From Pogostemon cablin (lineage: Eukaryota > Streptophyta > Magnoliopsida > Lamiales > Lamiaceae): DNA of 64,000 nt. The stretch is taken from NCBI GenBank assembly GCA_023678885.1, contig CM043009.1, positions 18,407,117 through 18,471,116 on the forward strand. Direction: 5' to 3'. This document shows positions 46,901 to 59,206 of the stretch, in pieces; position 1 is the stretch's first letter; the number at the start of each line of letters is the position of its first letter. Under the pieces are notes generated by a model that saw only the letters and a program-made list of their open reading frames with translations, ran no database searches and was not told the origin of the DNA. Position numbers and translations under genes: made by a program.

Positions 46901-49600
46901 TCATCATCACTCCGAAATCCTCCGTGAACTCCTCAACGTCGAAACCAACAATACCAACTCAACTTCTATTCAATGTTCACAACTCTTGGAACCTTAGAAC
47001 CCGATCTCCACCATCCAGAATAAACTTTTATGAGTCCTGGACGTGCTGTTAAAATTACAGCTTATCCAACGGCTGGTTTGTGTGAAACGACCCTTTAAAC
47101 ATGGCTGCGCAGAATTGAATAGCCCAAAAACCTGACTTCTATTTTCGGCCCATTACTGCCAACATATAGCTCCAAAACCGATCTCGACTGTTCAGAATGT
47201 AGATCAACAAGTTCTGAACATCCTGACAAAATTTCACCTCTATCCAATGGTTGAAACTCCGGATATGACCGCTGTAATATTTCTGAGCATTGACTCCTCT
47301 TAAAAACGTGAATTCCTTCTCGTTTTAGCCTTCTTTCCCACACCTTCTCGCTTCTTCTTTCTTTGATCGTCCTTATTCCCGTTTCCCACATACTGCGCCA
47401 ATTATTGTGAATCGATCAATGAAAGAAAAGAAAAAATAATAAGACACAAAAGATTATGGTAGTTCGATAAATTACCTACGTCCACTCTTAAGGGAGAAGA
47501 TATCTTATTGATGAAGATTACAACGATGATGAAGAATAAACTAGATCTCATATAAACCCTAATATATGGATCAAATTTAGATCTCATACAAACCCTAATC
47601 TTAAGAATGTATGGATGATTCTGTGAACCATATCGAATGACTAAAACTTAACCCATATATATACACTCCAATATATGATATATATGGATAATATGATATA
47701 TATGGATAATATATGATTTGCATAATCTTAACTTGCATAGCAAGCTATCCTCAATATCCAAGCCCTTGATCTTATATGTTGATCATCCATCCTTTATCTT
47801 CCACTGTGTTATATTGCTGACTTAACGTATGCAAGCGTCTACCTCTCAACAAATAAAGAAAATAATATTTTTTCCAAAATTATATCCGATAAAGATATAT
47901 ATGTTAAAAGGTTACACGTATATATTTTGTAGAGTAATTATTCAAATTATTTCTTTATTATTAAAATCGTGTTTAGATTAAAATTTTGAAAAAGTTTTCT
48001 AAAGTGTTTAAAATTAGAAATTGTTGTCTGTCTAATTAAGATGTATTTATACATTTCATGGGTGTGAATTTCACAAGATGTGCATCATAGATTAAAGCAA
48101 TGAAAACATGCACAACATTTCCATGGAAAAGTTATAGAAATATTTTTATTTCTTTATAATTCACATCAATATCCTTTTTGGATGAACTCATGACAGAATT
48201 CATGATTATGTATATTTTATATATATTTACACACTCATGAATTTATGTAAAAGGAATACATGATAGTTATATTTTTGTGAAAATATTTGACATTAATGAA
48301 GAGAAATTTGATGAGCTCACCTATGATGCAAAATACTTAATGTGGGTCTAATATTAACCACCTTACCTCTTACGATTCACGTGAATTATTATACAAAATT
48401 TTTAAGTGTACCACTATCCAGAAGACAGAATCACTAATATGAATTCTATATAATCTCTAACAAATAATATTTATTGAAAAATGATTCATTTAATATATCA
48501 CAATCTTTGAAGGATCGTTAACAAACTGTGATAATTTTCCATCAAACTCAATATGATTGACTGAATTTAAGATTTTAATATATTAAATCAGTTACAAAAT
48601 ATTATTTGATTTTACATTACATAAAGTGTTTAGAGTTTTTTGCATTATTGCAAGCAGAAAAACATAAGTTACTCATAATGAAATGCTATGGTTCAAACTA
48701 GTGCCTAAAGCACGTGTTATATTTTTAATGATAAACAAGAGGTCCTAGTCGAGCAAATTAAAATTGATCTTATCAAGGTGATTGAGACAATCCAAATTTG
48801 CTTTGGCGGAGCATTGAGGTTAAACACATTACAATAATGACCAACAAATTATAAAATGAATTAAACAATATTCAAGCACAAAAAAAAGTTCAATTAAAAA
48901 ATTAGCAATTCTCCAGAAGCAGAATTGCTTTAAATATGAATATAATTGTTGTTGGTCTCATATACGTCGTACATCAAAACACTTAGTTGATATCATAAGG
49001 AACAAAAGAATGAAAAAGAAAATGTACGTATCAATGGTGAATCATGTCATATGTATTTGCTTGAAGTAAAGATTTTTTTTAACTATAACAATTATGACCT
49101 TTTGAGGTTTGAGCTCATAGATTATGAGATGATCAAGTGATATTAATTTGTAAAATATTTATTTTTCTAAAGTTAGAAGATGTGCCTGAAGCACGTAATA
49201 CATTAAAAGTAACAATTCTTTTTCTTTCTTTCATGAAATTGTGTCAGATGTAATGAAGTGGTTGTATTTAGTAAATTATTTACATGCTACAATGATTTTA
49301 AAGCTAGTAGATCCAAAAATATGTAAAGTATGACATGAGAAGCTGAGTTATTTGGGCAACATAGATGAGCCTTATTCCCTTTTTAATTCACATGGATAAA
49401 TTTGTGAAGCTTACTTGAAGGAAATTCTTTATGACATTCATATACTAAAGTTGGAATTAAATCTCCTAATATCTTCAAGAGATTTAAAGAAAAATATTGG
49501 TCGAATTTTCTAGTTGTCATGACCAAGGTAAAAATTTTATTGATGTATCCATAAATTGGAATAAGAATAAGTCCATTATACAATTATTTTACTAAAACTA
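43981..49600 (+). mobile_element. Decayed Ty1/copia retrotransposon
   Basis: A candidate LTR of about 190 bp ends at 44171 (TTTACAACA). It is followed by AGTTATCAGCATGATTCTC, a primer-site type used by many plant copia elements. Much later come translated scraps: LLQAEKHKLLIMK near 48650-48690 (gag end), a knuckle-like CCWSH..RTSKHLVDI near 48950-49000, a pre-integrase remnant HEKLSYLGN near 49340, and KVGIKSPNIFKRFK near 49446-49485 (integrase start). All are full of stops. Nothing of RT is seen. A TRIM-like array interrupts it at 45278-47851. Confidence 0.6.
45278..47851 (-). mobile_element. TRIM-like element with three LTRs
   Basis: LTR copies lie at 45278-45736, 45828-46249 and 47406-47851 (plus-strand ends TGTGAAT..CTCAACA). 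Between copies 2 and 3 is a 1.16-kb interior without a protein domain; between copies 1 and 2 only 91 bp remain, made of the two ends of that interior. On the minus strand the sequence after the LTR reads AATTGGCGCAGTATGTGGGA (near 47399-47380), a TGGCGCC-type primer site, and GGTCTAAGGTGGAGAT precedes the 3' LTR. No clean target duplication is seen outside. Confidence 0.8.
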
Positions 49601-50039
49601 TAAGAGCTCAATTTTGACTACTCGATTAAAGTCAATTGGAATAATCTTGAGAAACATACATCAGATAAGTGGAACATTAGACTCTTTATGTTCACACTCA
49701 GTTAATAATAATTTATTTATTATAAAATTGCAACAATTATTTTGCTAATTGGGGAACATAAAATTATTTAATTCAATTCTGGCTCCTGCATATCATTATT
49801 ACATAATACCCCCTTATAACTAGTGGTTAATCAAGGCTAGAAGCCTTTACATTTCCCATCTGAAACTATTAAATTGTGCAATTTACATTTTATAATTATT
49901 TCACCACAACTGCGTACCTTAATGGGCATTTAATGATAAATCCATCTATTTTTACATAAAGTTGTTCAACTTCCGCTTCTGACTCATCTTCTTATGAGTA
50001 AAATACCTCTGATTCCGGACTGTCAACTGGTGTGTATGG
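49601..50039. other. AT-rich DNA without recognisable features
   Basis: Sequence between the copia remnant and the truncated gag of the next element. Nothing specific is seen. Confidence 0.4.
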
Positions 50040-50129
50040 CTATTTCCTCTTTCTCATGTTTTCTCTGACAAGTGCTTCAAGCTCTAGGTTTAGTGGTTCG
50101 ATAGGGAGTCCATGTGACCTAGTGATCAT
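50040..50129 (-). pseudogene. Gag N-terminus remnant beside a gypsy-type LTR
   Basis: 29 residues beginning MITRSHGLPIEPLNLELEAL and ending at a TAG. It lies about 120 bp downstream, in minus orientation, of a primer-binding site that reads TTGGCGCCGTTGTCGGGG (complement of 50254-50271), the tRNA-Asp type. The first-exon position, basic character and short distance fit a gag start. The rest of the element is missing. Confidence 0.5.
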
Positions 50130-50275
50130 ACACTTGTTCTCACATAGAAGATTAGAATAGTTTGGATCTAAATTAAAAATAAAAGCAAATAAAGTTTAAC
50201 GTCCTACAATAAAATAAATTACTATAGAATTAAATATAAATCTATAAACTATCCCCGACAACGGCGCCAAGAACT

Positions 50276-52275
50276 TGTTCACTATTTTATTTCACCCTCA
50301 GGTGTAAGGGATCAATTGTAGCGTGTACCAATATAATGTAGAACCCACAGGATAATTTTAGATGTAACAAAATTCTATATACGATAATTTCAATGTAAGA
50401 CAAATTCTGTGGGTTTTTGAGAAGATAATTAATTAAACTAAAAATAACTAAAATTAATAATTAAACTAATGCGAAGGAAATAAATCACGTAGAGAAAACG
50501 ATTAAGAATTAAAGAATAGAGTATTGGTAATGGTAAGGCAAGTCAGCCTAACTATGTGACTGATTATTCTAAACTCAAATTAATTACATGCAGACGTTTA
50601 TAAGAGGATCACTAAGCCTAGTTAAACCACCTTGATCGGGTAAGATCTTAACACTTATAATGAGTTGAAAAACTTAGGATCAATTATGTATTAACTCTCA
50701 CTCTCTTTATAGGTATTTGCGCTATTTCAGCTTTCCCTTTCTAGGTACTAAATTATTAACACATTTATCTCCTTACCAATTATCTAATAATAATATTTTA
50801 CCAAGTAATTAGTATTCCAAATTGATTGTCTAACTATCTTAAAAATTATAGGCTAATCCTCTAAGACTGCCATAGGAAACAACAATTATAATGCAGAAAA
50901 AGATAATCATATTAACTATCCAATTAGTGATACCGTCATGAATAATCAAAGGAATCAAAATTCAAAACACAATAATTTGAAGTCTCAAAATATCTTCCTC
51001 AATATGGAAATAAACAATCTACAATACAAGAAATCCAAGTCTAGGGCAATTAAACCACATAGTCAAAACTGTCTAAAGCCCTAACATTACCAAAAAGAAC
51101 TTAGCTCATGGAATTACGAGGGCAAATCACAAAGATGTAAAATACCCCAACCATTGTTCTAAAATAATAAAGATAAATAATTAAAAAATAAAAAACCCTT
51201 ATGGATGAATCAAACTCTTCAATCACTGTCTTCGCTAGGATCTCCATCTATGATCCAAGTAGCAACTCCGATCGTCTCTCTGGTGGATGGAAGTAGCAGA
51301 GGAGGTGTGTGTGTTGTGTGGCGTGAATGTGTCTTTTTATGAATGGAATCAGGCTGGAGCTTTAATAATTCACATGATGGGCCTGGGCCAAAAATAAATG
51401 ATGTGGCATTTAAATTTGGCCGCGAGGCACTCACATGGCAACGTGGTTCCTCACACGGTAGCTTGCATGACAACGAGTTCCCTCACACGGCAGCTCGCAT
51501 GACAATGTGCTTCCTCACACGGTGGCAAGATTTGTCACATGGTGGCCACATGGCACGACCACTTGGTAACTACCGAGTGGCCTTCGGCGATAATATTCAT
51601 GCTTAAAAATAGTCGGGTGCTCTCCCACTTGTCCTCATCGCTTCTAGAATCAACTCTCAGCCAAGCCCGATGAAAAATGAGCAAAAATACTGCTCACTCG
51701 CCGCCGTGCATGCTTTGGCAGCCTACGTGACTCCACAATTTTGAGCATAACTTCTTCATACAGACTCCTATTTATGTGATTTTTATGCTCAGACGATGCT
51801 ATTTTCCTTGGCTTTCTATAAATATAAAGAAATCACAAAATGTCTTACATTATAAGGGGGAACAAGTCATGAAAAATGGCATAAATTGTGATGGGTAGGA
51901 ACAAGTTACGCGACTTCACCGTTTTGATCATAACTTTCTCATATGAACTCTGATTGAGGTGTTTCTTAAGCCAAAATGATCTTCTCTTCCATGGATTTCC
52001 AAACATATATCACACAATCAATTTTCACTTTCACAAAAATATATAAAAACCACGGAATATATTCCTCTGTTTGCTTGCATGTAGCACAAGTTCACCCTTC
52101 ATTCGAACTTTATATTTTTTTATTCTTTTTCCTATCAAAACACAAAAAAATACCTCTCAAGCACCTTTTAGTCAATACTAATTTAAAGTATTAATATTTG
52201 TTCAAATAATAGCAATTATACACTCAAAAAGGTATCAAATCGGACTCAAAAGTACATGAATTTCCACTCTCATCA
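50276..52275 (-). repeat. 2-kb gypsy-type LTR with primer-binding site
   Basis: In minus orientation it starts TGATGAGAGTGGAAATTCATG and ends GTGAACA, followed after three bases by the TTGGCGCCGTTGTCGGGG primer site. The length is 2,000 bp by this reading. Inside, 51425-51560 holds degenerate repeats of CCTCACACGG(T/C)AGC with CATGACAACG. No partner LTR is in the window, so this is a truncated element. Confidence 0.6.
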
Positions 52276-52334
52276 ATAGTACACCGTCCTTTGGATTCAA
52301 TATATAACTTGGTCACTTGCCGAAGCTACAATAA

Positions 52335-54680
52335 TATCCGTAATACTTGAGGATTAATTGGGTCCAAAGAAAATGTGTAACAATGGTAATTCTGTAAAAA
52401 ATGGCATCTACATGATCTTTTCTAATGAGGGTCCAACTACTTCTTATCAGACTATTGTGGATTGCTTCGTGCAGTACTACTTATAACTTGTGGGAGAAGA
52501 GTTACAGTTGGCTGATAAAGTGGTTCCCAAAGTGATTGATTTGGGGCCGAAGATCTTTCCTGAAGAGGCTACTTTGTTGGAGAAACAGGTGACAGCAGAT
52601 GAAGTAAAGACTGCACTGTGGTTGATCAGTAAAAATAAGTCTCCAGGTCCAAATGGGTACACTTCATTATTCTTTCAAGAGGCTTGGAATGTGGTTGGAA
52701 ATGATCTCACAAATGCAGTTTTGGAGTTCTTTTGGAAAGGGAAGCTGCTCAAGCAACTCAATTCCACCTTTGTATCCCTAATTCCGAAATCTACTCATCA
52801 ACTAGGGATGAAAGATTTTATGCCTATTTCATGTTGCAATATAGTGTATAAAATCATAGCTAAGGTGTTGGCTGTCCACTTGAGAATGTGTCTTCCTAAC
52901 ATTGTAGACTCTGCTCAATTCAGTTTTGTCAAGGGTCGGAAGATGAAAGATTGTGTGATGTTGGAAGAACAAATCTTCTGAGGATATGGGCGTAGAGCAG
53001 GCATTATCTCTCTGAGAATAGAAGTGAAGGTGGATATATCCAAAGCCTACGACTCAGTGAACTGGGACTTCTTATTTGATATGTTGCAGGACAAGATTTC
53101 CACCCAAATTTCTCAATTAGATCAAGCAATATGTGAACACTACATCATTCTCACTTTTGATCAATGGAAAACCAGAGGGATTCTTCAAAGGGAGGCGTGG
53201 GCTGAGACAAGGTGACCCCATTTTCTCTTTGCTATTTGTATTATGCATGGAATACTTTAGTCGTTTGATGAAGAGTATGGTAGGGTCAGGTGCGTATAGA
53301 TACCACTCTAGAATTTGTAGAAGAGTTGATGTATCTCATCTGATTTTTTCGGATGATTGGTTAATATTGGGTTATGGAGATACTAACACTGCTTCAACTA
53401 TTAATTTGGTCCTAAAGTCGTTTGAGAAGGTATCTGGGCTTGCATTCAGTCCTCGAAAGTCTAACATCTTCACTGAAGGTGTTACTGCTCATCACCTAGC
53501 TTAGATTCGCACCATCCTCCCTTACAACAGAGGGAATATCCCCTTCAAATACTAGGACATTCCTATCTGTACTAAGAGAATTGTATGCGGCATTTCAAGC
53601 CTCTCTTGGATGACATAACTAACATGATTTTGGAAATGGTCTTCAAAGTTATTATCTTTCACAAGAAGACTTGAATTAATCACCTCTAGAATCTATGGCA
53701 TACTTTCCTTTTAGTGTGCGATGGTCAAAGTCCCTAGTGTGATGATTAGAAGAGTGGAGAGTCTAATTAGAAGATTCCTTTGGGGATCGAGAGCTAGCAC
53801 AATGAGTTGGAGAGATGTCATTCAACCTAAGCACAATGGTGTGGCTTAGGGTTGAAGGACAGAACTACATGGAACAAAGCTCTTATCACAGCGGCCTTAT
53901 GGGACATTCACAGTGAGGCCACTTCCCTGTGGGTGAGATGGGTCCATTCAGTATACCTCAGCGATTGTGAGTGGATGGTGGTTACTTCGGGTGCAAACAT
54001 TTCTTATCTATGGGGAACCATAATCCGCTTAAGGAACAAGATAGCATGCATATAGGGGGAAGGAGAGCCATTGAGTAAATTATACAAGGATGTATTCGTG
54101 GAAAATTTCTACCTTCCTTAGTATATCAAAAAGTGAGGAAAGAGGAAATTAAGGATGCCTCATTTATGAATAAATAGATTTGGCACAATGAATAGTGCGG
54201 AAGTTTCAGGTTGTGGCTTCTACATAGAGGGAGGGTGTACATAAAGGATAGAGTGTGGAATTTTAATGGGGACCTCAATTGTGGATTCTGTGTTGGGAGT
54301 ATGAAAACACAATCACACCTATTCTTCCAATGTACATACACCCGTATATGGGATATTGTGAGGAGTGGGATTGGATGGAGGAGACGCATCACTTCAGTCA
54401 TGGATGGATTTCAAAAGATAAATGCAGACGTCAGGAGCAACAAGGAGGTTCAGAGGCTTTTTGTCATCAGCTTTTCATCCATGGTCTACAACATATGGAT
54501 AGAAAGAAGTGCCATATTGTTTAGCCCGAGGATGCTATCACCTACTTGCATTGATGACAAGACATTGACTCATATAGTTTGTTTGTATTTGTACTATTAA
54601 TGTTATACTAAGGTAGTAGAGGAGAGGTTTAGTTTTTGCATTATACTTATTGTATATATTTTAACCGTTGGAATTGAAAT
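52335..54680 (+). mobile_element. 5'-truncated, inactive LINE (L1-type)
   Basis: The reverse transcriptase is readable in pieces. 52490-52981 gives NKSPGPNGYTSLFFQEAW, FVSLIPKSTHQLGMKDFMPI and IVDSAQFSFVKGR. 53024-53215 gives VDISKAYDSVNWDFL. 53133-53504 gives RRGLRQGDPIFSLLFVL and the catalytic box LIFSDDWLI. 54211-54600 gives the C-terminal zinc-binding RT-associated domain (CGFC...HLFFQC). Frame changes and stops separate them, and the endonuclease domain is absent. It ends at an AT-rich 3' tail near 54680. Confidence 0.88.
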
Positions 54681-54705
54681 AAAATTTACCCATTTCTGTA
54701 AAATA

Positions 54706-54940
54706 AAATCCTAAATCCTAAACTCTAAAAACTAAACCATAAACCCTAGTTTAGGGCTTACGTACCCTAAACCCTAGTCTAGAGTTTAGGGTTTTAGGGT
54801 TTTAAGGTTTAGGGGGTTTGAGTTTTAGGGTTTAGGGAACTAGTGTTTTAGGGTTTAGGGGTTTTGAGTTTTAGGATTTTAGGGTTTAGGGTTTATGGTT
54901 TTAGGATTTACGATTTAGGGTTTTATGGTTTAGGATTTCA
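54706..54940. repeat. Degenerate interstitial telomere-like repeats, inverted
   Basis: Diverged CCCTAAA-type units (54710-54775) switch at about 54778-54782 (CTAGTCTAGAG) to diverged TTTAGGG units (54784-54935). The plant telomere repeat is TTTAGGG. The array directly follows the LINE tail. Confidence 0.8.
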
Positions 54941-55980
54941 AATCTAATCATTTCAAATTTCTTACGCAATTAGTTAAGGTGATATTTGAATATTGGTGTG
55001 CAATGGCTTTTCAGTCGTCTTTTTTCTTTGTGAGTATTGCACAAAAGTGTGCAATATCATTAAAATGGTTATGACTAAATTTCAAATATGCCATAACAGT
55101 TGAAAAATGATAAGCATACAAATCTCTTCTTTCATACTAACTCATCTAGATTTTAAATCCAATAATTCTATAAAGCCAACAATTGTGCATATTCAAATCG
55201 ATTAAAAATGAAATAAATACAACAATAAGTAGAAGTGTAAACAGAAACATATATACTCTTGTGTTCATTGAGTTGTTGTTTACGCGTGTACTAATTTTAA
55301 CATTGAGCACTCTTCATTTAGAAACGTCTTTGATTTCAGATGAGCATATAATCATTTTTATTTCAGTGTGAGATTGAATTTCTTTAAACAAATATTGATC
55401 ACTGGAGGTTTAACAAAGATAAAGTGGTTGTTGCTGTTGAGAAAATTGCGTTTGCTATTTTTATCTGATTTAATGCACATTAGAGTTAAAAAAAATAATC
55501 GCTAGAGTTTTAAAAGAGACGTAGTGATTGTTGATGTTAGAGAAATATGCATTTTCGTATTTTTACCTTATATAGTGCATATATATTATGTTCAATTAAA
55601 TTATTATTAAGTGCAGATGTTAAATATTAATCATTAAGGGAAAGCAGGAAAAATAAAAGACGCTATGTATTAATCGGTAATTATATTAGATCAATGTATT
55701 TATTAGTAATAGGCTATAAATTCACATACCTATCAATAATAATCTCAAATTTTTATTTTTAGATTTTTTAACTAATTATGCGTGTTTTCTTAAATAATTA
55801 TCACTTTTCATAAAATATAAGGGTATAACATTTTGTTTTAAAGTGTATACACTTTAATTAATAAGAGTATTCTTTTTTATTAAAAAGATCAACTGAAATA
55901 TGATTAGTATAAATGTTTGATTAAAAAAATTAATATTTTTTCCAAAAAATCAAGGGTATATATTTTTATACTAAAAGGTA
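54941..55980. other. AT-rich intergenic DNA
   Basis: No gene, RNA gene or clear transposon end is seen. Confidence 0.4.
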
Positions 55981-56260
55981 CTTCCTCTATCCTTAAGATT
56001 GTTCACTCTTTCCTCATTTGTTTGTCCCACATAATGGTTCACCCCCTAAAAAAGGAAATATTATTCTAATCTAGCACCTAAAAAGTTCACATTAATTTCA
56101 AAAATGACATCCCTTCTTTCCACACATAACATACTTTATACTTTATTTATTATCGAAAAATATCACATTACCCTTAAAAGTCAATAAAGTTAATTAAAAA
56201 ATAATTTTTTTTAATATCCGTGATACAGTAAAGATGAACTATCTTTGAGGACGAATGGAG
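55981..56260. mobile_element. Stowaway-like MITE
   Basis: CTTCCTCTATCCTTAAGATTGTTCAC and, inverted, CTCCATTCGTCCTCAAAGATAGTTCA. TA is on both sides. The interior has the TACTTTATACTTTATTTATTA motif shared with other copies here. Confidence 0.7.
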
Positions 56261-56280
56261 TATATCATTTAATAGTAAGA

Positions 56281-57512
56281 CAAAGGCTCGGGTGAGACCG
56301 TCTCATGGGATTAAAACCGTTTAAGTCCCATAACTTTCCTCATGGTTTTTTTCAGTCCCAAGAAAGATAAGTTTATCAAATTAGTCCCACCGGCGAAGAA
56401 ATAGGGCAAAAAAGCCCTATTTTCACCGAGAAATGCTGAAATCACAGAAAAAAGCCACGTGATGGCCAGAATTGCTGATTTCCGACCGGAGCGATGATGT
56501 GGTTCGGTGAGTCAATATTAAAATATTTTTTAATGCCAACATGGCATTTATTTATCTTTTCAAATTTTAAATAATTAAAAAACTAAAATTAAAACAAAAA
56601 TCAATTAAAATAATTATGTTAAAAATCTAAAAATTAAAACCGATCAGACAAAAAACGCGTAATTGGAAGTACGATTTAGCAATTTAATTTGACAAATTAA
56701 AATTGACGAAGAAGAAGTACCCTAAGCCCCAATTTGAAAAAAAAATTCGATGAAGAAGAAGATCAGAGGGATTGGGTCTCTGATGCGAAATCAATGCCAC
56801 GTTGATGCGACGGTGAGTGCTCGTCCCATCCAACCAAAGCAGATACCGCCAGATTCGTCGTTGACACTTAATCCTGAGTTACCACGTGTCCCCGAGTTAA
56901 GCTTGGCCCGGAGTGCCTCGACGGTGAGTTGACTTATCGGGCGAGCCCGAAACCCAGCCATGCTCATGTGGGCCCGCCATTTGCCGAACACCTCGCATCT
57001 CTCCACGCGTTCCTTTCCCTCACTCGCCACCGAGTTCCTCATTTTCCTACCCAGTCCCTCCCCGATCTTGACTCGCTCCGAGTTATCTCTCAACACCATG
57101 GCGTCCAATGAGTCAATTTTGATAATCTCTCGACACCGCGGCGTCGAGTGAGTCGATTTCAATTAATGCAAGCTCTGCTCTTGGTTCACGATGGGTATTA
57201 TTAAAAATATAATAATTTAAAATTTATTATTCATTTAGTTGATTACTTTGTATTTGAATTATGTTATGAATAATTCATGTTGAAAACTTATGTGAGCCCG
57301 TCGTGAGAAAAATAAAAAGTGATAATCATTATAATTAAGAAAAGTGATACTCAATTGATGAAAAGTGATAAGGTGATGTAAACTATTTTATGAACACTTT
57401 ATTATACTATAAATGAAAAGTTATTACATTTAAATAAAAAAATGGTAACATCTTTAATAAAAAGTGATAAATAATTACGAAAATCAATTTAACAAAAAGT
57501 TTACTCATATTA
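56281..57512. other. Repeat ends around a GC-rich island
   Basis: GTGAGACCGTCTCATGGGATT (56292) and AAGTCCCATAACTTTCC (about 56324-56340) look like transposon termini. A GC-richer block at 56740-57170 gives overlapping frames on both strands. The longest, 123 codons on the minus strand (57162-56791), has no domain I know. It may be captured host DNA in a Mutator-like element, but the right end is not visible. Confidence 0.35.
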
Positions 57513-58070
57513 CTCCCTTCGTCTCCTTTTAGATGAAACAATTTTCATTTGGATTGTCCCACAAAAGTTTGCACCTACCTAAAAAAATAAAAAGTCAAAT
57601 ACAATTAACCTTCCACATACACTTTAATAACAAAAAAATCTCCGCTACTTAACATATCTAACACACTTTATAATTTATTTATTACAAAAAATATCATTAT
57701 ACTCCAAAAAGTTATACTCCCTCCGTCCCAAGAATACATTCGCGTATTCTTGGGCACGGAGTTTAAGAAAAATAACTTTTTGGTAATGTGATGTAAGAAA
57801 GAGAAGGGGTATTTTGGGTAATTGAGTAGAATAAAGTGTATGATATAGTTGACTTTGACTAAATTGTGTGTAAAAAGAAGGTGGTATTTTTGTAATATTG
57901 TAGTATTGTAAGGTTATTGATATTGTGTATTGTTTCCATTTTAGGGGGGCGAATGTATTCTTGGGACGGACCAAAATGGAAAGGGCGAATGTATTCTTGG
58001 GACGGAGGGAGTAGCTTTTATTAATCTTCGTACTGGAATGTGAGCACAGACTAAAATGGGATAGATGAAG
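57513..58070. mobile_element. Stowaway-like MITE containing a second MITE
   Basis: The outer ends are CTCCCTTCGTCTCCTTTTAG and GGGATAGATGAAG, flanked by TA. At 57717-58011 sits a second, much better preserved copy flanked by TA. The outer element's own sequence is about 260 bp. Confidence 0.7.
57717..58011. mobile_element. Well-preserved Stowaway-like MITE (inner)
   Basis: CTCCCTCCGTCCCAAGAATAC at both ends in inverted orientation. The right end holds the terminal motif twice (GGGCGAATGTATTCTTGGGACGGA and GGGCGAATGTATTCTTGGGACGGAGGGAG, split by ACCAAAATGGAAA). Same family as 42661-42952. Confidence 0.85.
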
Positions 58071-58807
58071 TATAATTTTTAAAAAAAATTGTAATAATAT
58101 TTTTATTTATATTACAAATTGTTCATGAAATAATTAATTGCACCATTATTATTATTTTTTTAAAAAAAATTCGAGTATTACTTTTATTAAAATATTATTA
58201 TTTTTAATTCATAAAATCTTCGTGTAAGTCTCTCTTTCTAGCGTTTGCCTTTAAAATAATTTACTACTCCCGCACGTCACATGATCACAAGGGTACGTTA
58301 TTAATTAATTAATTAATCACATGGATGCGGCGAAATAATATGTTTAAATATTATGTTTGAAACGTAATATTGACTTTTTAAAATAATTTACTACTCGGAT
58401 ACATAGTATCAGATGGTGAGATGGGAACGTTATTAATTATAATCACATGGATTCGTGATTAATAATATAAGAAGTTGAATGTTATACTATATAATCTAAT
58501 TAAAATTTCAATGTATGATATTCTTATTGTTAACGTGAATCCCAAAGGAAAAATAATATGTTTAAATATGATTTTTGAAACACAATATTGACTTTTTAAA
58601 ATAATTTACTACTTGGATACATAATATCAGATGGGAACGTTATTAATTATAATCACATGGGTTCGTAATTAATAATATAAGAAGATGCTCCACACTCCAA
58701 ATAAAAATTGACACAATTTTCTTATATATTTGTTTCATAACAATTGATACGTTTTTTTTTAAATAAAATACAATCAATATAATACATATAACATACTTTA
58801 CAATTTA
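58071..58807. other. AT-rich DNA with duplicated segment
   Basis: No gene is seen. The sequence TTTTTAAAATAATTTACTACT..GGATACATA recurs at about 58375-58405 and 58593-58625 together with GGGAACGTTATTAATTATAATCACATGG, a tandem-like duplication of about 200 bp. Confidence 0.5.
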
Positions 58808-59203
58808 CACTACAAAAAAACTATTTTTTACTAACGGAATATTCCGTTGGTAAAAGCTTTAATTCCCTTGTTAAATGAGGTTTATCAACGGAATCCATTG
58901 GTAAATTTTCCTTGGTAAAGTAGTGGTTGGTAAATTTTTAGCAATGAAAATTCAATTTCGTTGGTAAATAATTCCATTGGTAATTCGTTGCTAAAAATTT
59001 CGTTGGTAATTCGTTGGTAATTACCTTGCTAATTAACGATTCCCTTGCTATTTCATTGGTAATTACCAACGGATTGAATTCCGTTGATAAAATAGAGAAT
59101 AAATCCGTTCCGTTGCTAAAATAAAATGTCATTTTTGTTGCTAATCAGTTGCTAATTGCCAACGGATCGAATTCCGTTGTTAAAAAATAATTTTTTTGTA
59201 ATG
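58808..59203. mobile_element. CACTA-like MITE with TTGGTAA repeats
   Basis: The left end is CACTACAAAAAAACTATTTTTTA and the inverted right end is CATTACAAAAAAATTATTTTTTA. The exact 3-bp duplication TTA (58805-58807, 59204-59206) fits CACTA elements. The interior is built of CCGTTGGTAA/TTGCTAAT words. It lies inside a decayed Stowaway-like repeat whose right end (TTGGGATGGAGGAG) is at about 59493-59506. Confidence 0.8.
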
Positions 59204-59206
59204 TTA

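Noticed and set aside
56750..57162. Overlapping frames of 60-123 codons
   Set aside because: They sit in a GC-rich island between repeat ends; none has a recognised domain, a leader or splice signals I could trust.
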